Positions 36,717 to 44,821 of a stretch of 44,821 nt of DNA are shown one piece after another (position 1 is the stretch's first letter; each line of letters opens with the position of its first letter). The position numbers and the translations under genes are program-made. The notes under the pieces are model-generated. The model was not told the DNA's origin. It worked only from the letters and a program-made list of their open reading frames with translations, and ran no database searches. Source of the DNA: an uncultured Thermoguttaceae bacterium (GTDB lineage: Bacteria; Planctomycetota; Planctomycetia; Pirellulales; Thermoguttaceae); NCBI GenBank assembly GCA_938042245.1, contig CALIRO010000076.1, positions 1 to 44,821 of the forward strand, read 5' to 3'.

Positions 36717-36730
36717 AGGGTTCGCTCAGG

Positions 36731-37996
36731 ATGCATCCCCGGCATGAGGTGGTTATTACGGGTTTGGGCCTGGTCAGTCCGATCGGCATTGGTCGAGAGC
36801 CGTTTTGGCGCTCTTTGTTGGAAGGCCGAAGCGGCGTGGAGCGCTTGAGCCTATTTGAGCCGCTGGATGGGCTTCCCTCGTTTGGCGCCGAGATTCGGGA
36901 TTTCGACCCAAAGCAGTACGTCCGGCCCCGCAAAAGTCTCAAAGTCATGTGCCGGGACATCCAGTTGGCTGTGGCGGCGGCGGAATTGGCATGGACAGAT
37001 GCTCAACTGCCAGCCCAACCGCCGGATCCGGAGCGGCTGGGGGTGATCCTGGGAGCGGACATGATCCAATGCGAACCCGAAGAACTGGCCCCCGCCTTTG
37101 CAGCCTGTATGGAAGATGGCCGATTCGAGTTTCGCCATTGGGGCCAACGGGCCATGCCCGAAATCTTCCCCTTGTGGATGCTCAAATATCTGCCGAACAT
37201 GCCCGCTTGTCATGTGGGTATCATCCGAGACGCCCGAGGCCCAACCAATACCATCTTACTGGGCGAAGTTTCTAGTCTAGCCGCCATCGGTGAAGCCTTC
37301 CGAACCATCCAGCGCGGTGCGGCGGATCTGATGTTGGCCGGTGGCGCGAGCAGCCGGATTCATCCGGTCATCTACGTGCGAAGCCCTCTTTGGGAAGTCT
37401 CCCGCAGGATCCAGCAGCCCGAAGCTGCCTGCCGACCCTTCGACCGGGATCGAGATGGCCTGGTCAACGGCGAAGGAGCTGCCGTTTTTGTTTTGGAATC
37501 TGCTGAACATGCTCGTGCTCGGGCGGCACCAGTGCGCGCACGCATTGTCGCTTATGCCGAGGCGTTTGAACCCCGGCCAGATCGGAGCCCACCCACAGGT
37601 CAGGCCATCGAAAAAGCGATTCAACTTGCTTTACAACGGGCTGGGCTAAGCCCGTCGGAGCTGGGGCATATCAACGCCCACGGCATGAGCACCCGACACG
37701 ACGATCGCATCGAGGCCCAGGCCATCCATCGCACGGTGCCCGATGTACCGGTAACCGCTCCGAAAAGCTATTTTGGCTATTTGGGGGCAGCTTCGGCAGC
37801 GGTGGAGTTGGCCGCCAGCGTGTTGGCGCTGGAGCATCGGCTGATTCCGGCCACCCTCAATTACCAAACTCCGGATCCAGAATGCCCGGTCCAGGTGGTA
37901 GCCGATATGCCCAGGCCATTGGCAGCGCCGGTAGCCTTGAAACTGAGCCATGCCTGGACTGGCCAGGCCGCCGCCCTTGTCTTAGCTAGCCCCTAA
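36731..37996 (+). CDS. Ketoacyl-synthase homologue lacking the catalytic Cys
   Basis: This 421-residue protein has the full KAS II/FabF-like thiolase fold: VVITGLGLVSPIGIG (7-21), GVILGAD, LMLAGGASSRI and GLVNGEGAAVFVLE. The nucleophile segment reads GPTNTILLGEVSS, which puts Glu (E179) at the Cys position of the FabF GPSxxxATACTSG motif. The first catalytic His is kept (NAHGMST, H317), but the second is Tyr (KSYFGY, Y350, in place of KSxxGH). It therefore should not condense by the normal mechanism. It may be a decarboxylase, a chain-length-factor-like partner or a scaffold. It follows the EF-hand lipoprotein by 14 bp; no ACP or active KS lies in the window. Confidence 0.85.
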   Translation: MHPRHEVVITGLGLVSPIGIGREPFWRSLLEGRSGVERLSLFEPLDGLPSFGAEIRDFDPKQYVRPRKSLKVMCRDIQLAVAAAELAWTDAQLPAQPPDPERLGVILGADMIQCEPEELAPAFAACMEDGRFEFRHWGQRAMPEIFPLWMLKYLPNMPACHVGIIRDARGPTNTILLGEVSSLAAIGEAFRTIQRGAADLMLAGGASSRIHPVIYVRSPLWEVSRRIQQPEAACRPFDRDRDGLVNGEGAAVFVLESAEHARARAAPVRARIVAYAEAFEPRPDRSPPTGQAIEKAIQLALQRAGLSPSELGHINAHGMSTRHDDRIEAQAIHRTVPDVPVTAPKSYFGYLGAASAAVELAASVLALEHRLIPATLNYQTPDPECPVQVVADMPRPLAAPVALKLSHAWTGQAAALVLASP

Positions 37997-38302
37997 CCCC
38001 TCAACTCGACTTTTGGCCATTTTGGAACATTTCGTCCGATTGATGCAACCTTCACTGCTGCGAAAGCAGCAGTCCAGCGTTTTTCTAATAGTTTGCTTTT
38101 TTTCTAGAATGCCGCTTTCGTGGCACTCACACCATAGAAGCTTCCTCGGAAAAGGAAGGGGATTTCTTCATTCGGCTGAAGTGTTACAAAAATGGGCAGT
38201 TCGGCCGGTTTCGCCCAAATCTCTTGCCGCAAAATGTCGAGGTCCCTTGCTTCTGTAGGTTTGCTCCTTCGAAGAGGTTTGGCACCCCAGGTAGTCATGG
38301 CT

Positions 38303-40085
<1,783 letters not shown>

Positions 40086-40230
40086 GCGACCTTTGCCGTT
40101 ATCCAGCCCCTTGTGGCACGGACAAGCCCAGAGTACTGGCCATCGAGCATATCCTCCATCTCCCGGTAGGCTCCACAGCCGTTTGTTGGAGGGAAAAAAG
40201 CTTGAGGAGCTTCGGCTAAAGAAGTGGACA

Positions 40231-41298
40231 TTATTCCGGCAAGTCAACACCTAAACCGGGGGCGTCTCGGGGATAGAGGATGCCGTTTTCCAGGTGGACG
40301 GCATCCGCAGCCGGATCGCCTTCTAGATCCAGATGGCCGTCCAGGTCGGCGTAGGCAACGTTGGGGCTAGAGAGGGCAAAATGTAAGGCGGCGGCAATTC
40401 CCAAGCCCGATTCATCCACGCACCCAACCATCACCTTCATCTTGGACGCCCGGGCCACAGCAGCAATTTGTACTGCCTCGGCAATGCCGCCGACTTTCAT
40501 CAGTTTTACATTGAGCATATCGGTAACCTCTTCCCGAGCCAGGCGGAAGGCATCTCGGATGGTGGCTAAACTTTCATCTGCCATCGTGGGCACCGCCCCT
40601 TGGCGAGTCACCTGGGCCAATTGGTCGAACTGACCCTGCCGGGTCGGCTGCTCGATCAGTTCCAGCCGCGCCGGCAAAGTCTGCTCGATAAAAGCCAGTG
40701 CCTGTTCTACTGTATATCCTTGGTTGGCATCAAACCGGAGTTCTACCTCCTGGCCAACCTCCTCCCGCACCCGGAGCACCCGCCGGGCGTCATCCTCCGG
40801 ATCCAGCCCACCTTTAAGCTTCAGCGCCTGAAAGCCCCGATTGACCCAATACCGCGCCTGCCGCACGGTCTCTTCTTCCGGCAAAATCCCTATGGTTACA
40901 CTGGTTTTAATCGAACTGCGATAGCCGCCCAACAGTTTCCACAAAGGTAAATCACACTTTTTGGCCACCAAGTCCATCAACGCCATATCCACGGCGGCCA
41001 GTGCCGAGGGTCGATCCTCCAAAAGCGGGCGCAATTGCTCTAAAATCAGGGCTGGCCGGAGCGGATCCGCCCCTCGGAGCATCGGCTCGACCACCTTCTG
41101 CATCGCCTCCAAAGCATCCTCCACGGTTTCCCCGGTAACCACATCGTCCGGCGCCGCACACCCATAGCCCACAAAACGCCGATCCGTTACCACCCGTAAA
41201 AAAACATTCGTCGTGGTCTCCAGCGTGTCATAAGCGGCCATGTAAGGTCGGCCCAATCGCATGGTAACCGGCCAATATTCAACGCGGGCAATTTTCAT
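40231..41298 (-). CDS. Dipeptide epimerase (L-Ala-D/L-Glu type)
   Basis: This 355-residue enolase-superfamily enzyme shows the muconate lactonising/dipeptide epimerase pattern: K160-x-K162 (ALKLKGG), metal ligands D190, E216 and D241, K265 (NVKLMKVGG), and the D318-x-D320 motif of dipeptide epimerases (YADLDG). VMVGCVDESGLGIAAALHFAL is also typical. YcjG/YkfB relatives convert L-Ala-D-Glu from peptidoglycan to L-Ala-L-Glu. Specificity varies between dipeptides, so the exact substrate is not certain. GGGAGGG lies five bases before the ATG. It converges with thiC. Confidence 0.9.
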   Translation of the reverse strand: MKIARVEYWPVTMRLGRPYMAAYDTLETTTNVFLRVVTDRRFVGYGCAAPDDVVTGETVEDALEAMQKVVEPMLRGADPLRPALILEQLRPLLEDRPSALAAVDMALMDLVAKKCDLPLWKLLGGYRSSIKTSVTIGILPEEETVRQARYWVNRGFQALKLKGGLDPEDDARRVLRVREEVGQEVELRFDANQGYTVEQALAFIEQTLPARLELIEQPTRQGQFDQLAQVTRQGAVPTMADESLATIRDAFRLAREEVTDMLNVKLMKVGGIAEAVQIAAVARASKMKVMVGCVDESGLGIAAALHFALSSPNVAYADLDGHLDLEGDPAADAVHLENGILYPRDAPGLGVDLPE

Positions 41299-41513
41299 GG
41301 ACCCTCCCCATTCGCGCCTACTGAATTCCCCCCAGCCAACCTAGCCTCCTTTCTCCCGGTCCAGGGCCTCCGCCTAACTAGCCTTTCTCCTCATTATAAA
41401 AGCTTCTGCCTTTGCTCAGAATCCCAGCGAAAAAAGCTCTCTTACTCCACTAGAAAAATCAGGAGCCCTTCTTCTTGAGAAGGCTTCTGGCATCAGCCCG
41501 CCCCGATAAATCT

Positions 41514-41608
41514 ATAAAGCCGCTCAAATTGGCCGGTACTCCGACAAACGAGCCATTGGGGCGCGCCCGGGCCCCCATTCCCCATAAAGCCCGCTCAAAC
41601 TGGCCAGT
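41514..41608. repeat. Imperfect direct repeat pair
   Basis: ATAAAGCC-GCTCAAA-type units lie at 41514-41537 and 41584-41608, with a period of about 70 bp and several differences including one indel. This is weaker than the other pairs. Confidence 0.5.
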
Positions 41609-41679
41609 GTAGCCCTGGCCAAAAAGCCTAACGCTTTAGGCCACCTCCGGCAACTTCCGTAACCACACCCAAGGCCAAG

Positions 41680-41710
41680 AAAGGAAAACGGGCCGGGTCA
41701 TCCGGCCCGT
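41680..41710 (-). terminator. Minus-strand intrinsic terminator with no gene upstream
   Basis: ACGGGCCGG (41688-41696) pairs with CCGGCCCGT (41702-41710) around a 5-nt loop. Read on the minus strand, the hairpin is followed by TTTTCCTTTCTT. No minus-strand gene ending here is supported; a 74-codon GTG frame at 41764-41988 lacks a ribosome site. Confidence 0.55.
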
Positions 41711-42025
41711 CTCCTCTACAGCGAATCCAGAATCGAAACGCCCGATTCCACCCCCATTATCGCTTATCCCAAGAGGCTGTCAAGAGGGCCGGAGAGCAAA
41801 TCGATAAACCGGCCAGGGCGTAAATAGAGGTTCCTCCTCCAAGCAGGTACTCTTCGGCAATCGAAAAACCCATAAAACTGCCTGGGTCCTCCAAAATGAG
41901 GGCGGCACCAGAGCAAAACTCCCGGCGGATTGCATAACAATTTCCTAAAAAGGGGATGTAATACTACTAAAGAGGGGATTATCACCACCTGTATGGATGA
42001 CCAACCTCTCTCCTTCCCAGCATTT

Positions 42026-42138
42026 CACCGTTATTGAACTGATTCCTCATACGGAATGGAAACCGTTGCAAAACTGCAGGCTGCTGCGACGTTTCTGCCA
42101 CCGTTATTGAACTGATTCCTCATACGGAATGGAAACCG
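42026..42138 (+). CRISPR. Minimal CRISPR-like locus (two repeats, one spacer)
   Basis: An exact 40-bp sequence occurs at 42026-42065 and 42099-42138. A likely 36-nt repeat core starts CCGTTATTG and ends GGAAAC, the end typical of many Cas6-processed repeats. It contains an ATTCC-6-GGAAT dyad. The spacer between cores is 37 nt. No further copies or cas genes lie in the window. It could be a remnant or an orphan array, or a plain duplication. Confidence 0.55.
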
Positions 42139-42225
42139 CTAGCCCTGGCCCGATCCGGAGGCTTGCAAGTAACCACTAAAGCCTTGGAACTCCGTTGCAC
42201 CGACCTCGACTAGGAATGCAGCCGG

Positions 42226-42546
42226 ATGGTAGGCCGAACTCCCAAATCCCCACCGACAGCCTTTAAAGCAACAGTTTCTCCATTTGCAATTCGAGAAATT
42301 TGGTCGATTGCCTATCGCTTGAAGGAAGCAATCCCGGCAGAAGTTGCCAATCGCCTGCTGGAACAAAACGGTCAGGTTACACTCGGTGCTTGGCACATTC
42401 GGAAAATGGGAACTGATCATGGGGCGAGTTTCTCTGCGCAAATCGCCGCCGATACTGACCAGACGACTTTACGCTGGGCCTTGTACGGGTTACCACCCCG
42501 GGCGCACCAGATGCAGAAAGAACTTACACAGAAAGACGAATTGTGA
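42226..42546 (+). CDS. Uncertain 106-residue open frame
   Basis: The only longer plus-strand frame in the gene-poor stretch. It has an ATG start without a clear ribosome site, and I recognise no family. A central part (about residues 20-60) looks protein-like in composition, with alternating hydrophobic and charged residues, so a short or decayed gene is possible. It starts 87 bp after the CRISPR-like locus. Confidence 0.25.
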   Translation: MVGRTPKSPPTAFKATVSPFAIREIWSIAYRLKEAIPAEVANRLLEQNGQVTLGAWHIRKMGTDHGASFSAQIAADTDQTTLRWALYGLPPRAHQMQKELTQKDEL

Positions 42547-43290
42547 GCGGCAAAAGGCTCTTAGAAAGGATTCTCCAATCCCAGTACCATTTCCACCGCG
42601 TAAAGTAGGTTCCGGTTTTTGAGGGAGGATGGCCCCGAGTGGCATGGCCGGGAAAGCGGCACTCCAGAACAATTCAACTAGCACAAAAAACCGGATTCTT
42701 GCTGACGCAGGAATGTTTTGGTCCACCCTTCGGCTGCACTGTTCCTATAACTCCTTTTGTTTCGGGTTGGCATGGAGAAGCATATATTTGTTCATCTCAC
42801 TTCCTAATTCCAATGCCTACAACGGCTTAGAACGTTGTAGCTCCGAAACGGGCTCAAAATTACCAAAAGTCGAATTATCCCAACCTGTCGGGTTCAACGA
42901 TGTTGTGGCTCTCTGGTCAACTTTTCTGGGGGGGTGTTCCCAGATCACATGGAGCAGAAGAGTTCTTCCTCCTGATAGATTTCCCCTTATCCTAATGGAT
43001 TTCCACTAATTTTGGGTCTTCTTTTCTCCTCTTCTTGGTGGCAGCAGCCCGGTTAGGTCGGTTAGGAAGGTTGTTCATTTTTTAGCAACCATGTCGGTTT
43101 TTTTCTTCTCGTCGCCAAACTCTCCGAAGCAGTAAAACTTTTCCCATTTTGTTAACTCGTTTTCCAGAAGCTACAGTTTTTTGAGGACCTAGAGACCGCA
43201 CCTTCGCTCTGGCAGCTGGCAGGTCCTGGCCCACGAGGCCGATCTCTTATAGCCAGTTTCGGTATCCTTCCTACCTACCAGGAGGTACAC
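42547..43290. other. Gene-poor spacer before cheW
   Basis: About 740 bp hold no supported gene. A perfect hairpin CTACAACG/CGTTGTAG with an 8-nt loop lies at 42817-42840, without a T-tract. A 126-codon frame at 42629-43009 shows no family features. Confidence 0.4.
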
Positions 43291-43797
43291 ATGTCCACAG
43301 TTCTTGATGAGGTACGGGCTGCAGAAGCTTCTCACGGCGAAACCACTGGCACCCTGCAACTAGTAAGCTTCCATCTGGCCGAGGAAGAGTACGCCGTCGA
43401 AATCACCAAAGTGCGGGAAATCATCCTGCTGAGCGAGATTACCCGCGTGCCGCAAACGCCCGATTATGTCCGAGGCCTGATCAACCTCCGCAGCACGGTC
43501 ATCCCGGTCATCGATCTACGACGCCGCTTCGGTCTGCCGCCCGGAGAGCAGACCGCCGAAAGTCGGATCATGGTCGTGGACGTGCGCGGCAAGACGATCG
43601 GCATCGTGGTGGATGCGGTCGATGAAGTGTTGCGCGTTAGCCGCGACAAGATCGCTCCCCCGCCGCCCACGGTGGCCGGAGTTGGCCGCGAGTATTTGCG
43701 CGGCTTGGTCAAGCTAGAAGGAAGGCTTCTGATCTTCTTGGACATCGACCAGATTCTCCGGCAAGAGGATCAGGATGCCCTGGCACGGATGGGGTAA
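43291..43797 (+). CDS. cheW: Chemotaxis coupling protein CheW
   Basis: CheW links chemoreceptors to the CheA kinase on the cytoplasmic side. The 168-residue protein has the family core: LQLVSFHLAEEEYAVEI (23-39), ITRVPQTPDYVRGLINLRSTVIPVIDLRRRFGLP (50-83), a VVDAVDEVLRV segment and YLRGLVKLEGRLLIFLDIDQIL. A short N-terminal extension precedes it. AGGAGGT lies six bases before the ATG. A chemoreceptor gene follows after a palindromic element, so the two probably work together. Confidence 0.96.
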   Translation: MSTVLDEVRAAEASHGETTGTLQLVSFHLAEEEYAVEITKVREIILLSEITRVPQTPDYVRGLINLRSTVIPVIDLRRRFGLPPGEQTAESRIMVVDVRGKTIGIVVDAVDEVLRVSRDKIAPPPPTVAGVGREYLRGLVKLEGRLLIFLDIDQILRQEDQDALARMG

Positions 43798-43837
43798 GGA
43801 TTTCCCTGGGAGCGCGGGCCTCCCGCCACCACTATTT

Positions 43838-43969
43838 CCCCTCTCCCCGCCGCGGGAGAGGGGAACCGGGCGCAAGCAGGCCGGGTGAGGGGGAGCCGTG
43901 AGGGGCAGTAGAACCCTACTCACCCGGCTTGGCCTTCGGCCAAGCCGGCCTCTCCCACCAGGGGAGAGG
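43838..43969. repeat. Multi-hairpin palindromic element between cheW and receptor gene
   Basis: Four nested or adjacent stems: CCCCTCTCCC/GGGAGAGGGG (43838-43863), CCGGGTGAG/CTCACCCGG (43881-43927), an 11-bp stem with a TTC loop (43924-43948), and CCTCTCCC/GGGAGAGG (43949-43969). The outer arms share a sequence, so they can also pair with each other. This resembles dispersed repeats found in many bacterial genomes. Confidence 0.75.
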
Positions 43970-44043
43970 CGGAACAGGGGACCATCCATCGTCGGAATAG
44001 GTCGTGTTTTCTTTGTTCCCTCAACTTTCAAGGAGTCCTTTCG

Positions 44044-44821
44044 ATGACGCAGTGGTTCTCTCAGATGAAGACCGGAACGAAGATTCTGGTCGGGTTTGGC
44101 GTGGCAGTGGCCATCACAGTCGTGGTCGGCCTGGTCGGCTACCAGGAAATCGGCTCCGTGGGGAGCGATGTGGGAGAGATTGTAGAAGTCCAGTTGCGTG
44201 GTATTGCTGCGATCCAAAAGATTTCCATCGCTGCGGGGCAGATTAAAGCCGCACAGCGCACGATGTTGACTCTGAGTTTACCGCCCAATCTTCTCGCCCG
44301 GCAGCGAGAAACTATAGCCAAAAACTTCCGCCTTTATGAAAACGCATGGAAAACCTATGAGTCCCTGCCCAAAACCCCCGAGGAGGAAGAACTATGGAAA
44401 CAAACAGTCGCCGCCTGGCAACAATGGCACGAAGACAACAAAAAGTTCTTTCAGCTCATGGACGAGCTGGACGCCCTAAAACTCCACAATCCCGAAGGGT
44501 TCATGAAGGATTTGATTACCTTCCAGCGGGATCATTACCTGCTGATTCATAAAGTGAGCGAACTGCTTGATGAGAACAAAAAGTTTGAAGGCGGAGAAGA
44601 CCATACGCAGTGCAATTTCGGCAAGTGGCGGGCTAACACAAAGGTAGAAAATCCCGAAATCGCCGCCGCGCTTGCCGAATCGGATCGGCATCACGAAAAG
44701 ACGCACGCTACGGTCAAGGAGATCAAGCGCCTGGTAGCCGACGGCCAGAAGGAAAAGGCCCGAAAACTCTATCAGGAAGAACTCCTCCCTGCCGTCCAAG
44801 CCACCTTTGCCCAATTCGATA
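44044..44821 (+). CDS. Chemoreceptor N-terminal part with CZB-like motif (cut by edge)
   Basis: The first 259 residues of a methyl-accepting chemotaxis-type protein are present; the frame is open at the window end. A membrane helix (about 12-33) is followed by a long helical sensor domain of 4HB type (about 36-255). Inside it are H164, C190-x-x-G-x-W195 and H217-x-x-x-H221, the pattern of CZB (chemoreceptor zinc-binding) domains. CZB domains usually sit in the cytoplasmic part of receptors; here the motif follows the first membrane helix and is probably outside the membrane. AAGGAG lies about nine bases before the ATG. It follows cheW, so it likely signals through it. Confidence 0.82.
   Translation, partial: MTQWFSQMKTGTKILVGFGVAVAITVVVGLVGYQEIGSVGSDVGEIVEVQLRGIAAIQKISIAAGQIKAAQRTMLTLSLPPNLLARQRETIAKNFRLYENAWKTYESLPKTPEEEELWKQTVAAWQQWHEDNKKFFQLMDELDALKLHNPEGFMKDLITFQRDHYLLIHKVSELLDENKKFEGGEDHTQCNFGKWRANTKVENPEIAAALAESDRHHEKTHATVKEIKRLVADGQKEKARKLYQEELLPAVQATFAQFD

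Noticed and set aside
41764..41988. 74-codon minus-strand gene before the orphan terminator
   Set aside because: GTG start without a ribosome site and no known pattern; kept only as a note to the terminator finding.
42629..43009. 126-codon frame in the gene-poor stretch
   Set aside because: No ribosome site and no recognisable motif; composition looks non-coding.
41299..43290. cas genes or a toxin-antitoxin system by the CRISPR-like repeats
   Set aside because: No Cas motif or paired small genes could be identified on either strand.

Overview
The window looks like part of a chromosome of a thermophilic or moderately thermophilic planctomycete, probably of the Pirellulales type. This is an inference from gene content. 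It carries a DUF1559 prepilin-like protein, a Tat-exported protein with two DUF4159-like domains, small lipoproteins with regulatory-like domains, and an ECF sigma factor paired with a FecR/LamG membrane protein. It also has a ProRS of the archaeal/eukaryotic-like type and a GroEL without the usual GGM tail. Both strands are used, most genes have good Shine-Dalgarno sites, and no rRNA, tRNA, integrase or transposase was seen. About 30 protein genes are supported; the last one runs off the right edge.

Left part (1-14 kb): a glycosyltransferase with an extra C-terminal domain is followed at once by a GH130 mannoside phosphorylase-like protein (480-3873). Then come ispE and a SpoVG protein with an inserted zinc ribbon (4297-5840), comB (5983-6759), and on the minus strand proS and a large secreted protein. 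Across a divergent AT-rich gap lie a C45-type Ntn hydrolase, a DUF1559 protein and a lipoprotein.

Middle part (14-31.6 kb): a WecG/TagA glycosyltransferase diverges from a compact nitric-oxide module made of an Rrf2 regulator with three Cys in NsrR-like spacing, a hemerythrin protein and a quinol-type NO reductase (15349-19026). Next are thpR, a PfkB kinase, the ECF sigma factor with its FecR/LamG partner, and the DUF4159 protein. Then come a stretch with two intrinsic terminators and a possible small RNA, tsaB with an Nramp-like transporter whose metal-binding motifs are replaced, and groES-groEL.

Right part (31.6-44.8 kb): a long spacer leads to a 791-residue membrane protein, a STAS protein and an EF-hand lipoprotein behind a possible leader peptide and hairpin. 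These are followed by a ketoacyl-synthase homologue lacking the catalytic Cys, thiC, and an L-Ala-D/L-Glu-type epimerase. A gene-poor stretch (41.3-43.3 kb) holds a two-repeat CRISPR-like locus without cas genes. The window ends with cheW and the start of a chemoreceptor with a CZB-like zinc motif, separated by a multi-hairpin palindromic element.

The points most worth checking are the NO module, the active-site-altered ketoacyl synthase, the altered Nramp protein, the SpoVG-zinc-ribbon fusion and the minimal CRISPR-like locus. A further one is the recurring pattern of two-copy direct repeats, with units of about 24-40 bp and a period of about 70-82 bp, in at least six different intergenic regions.
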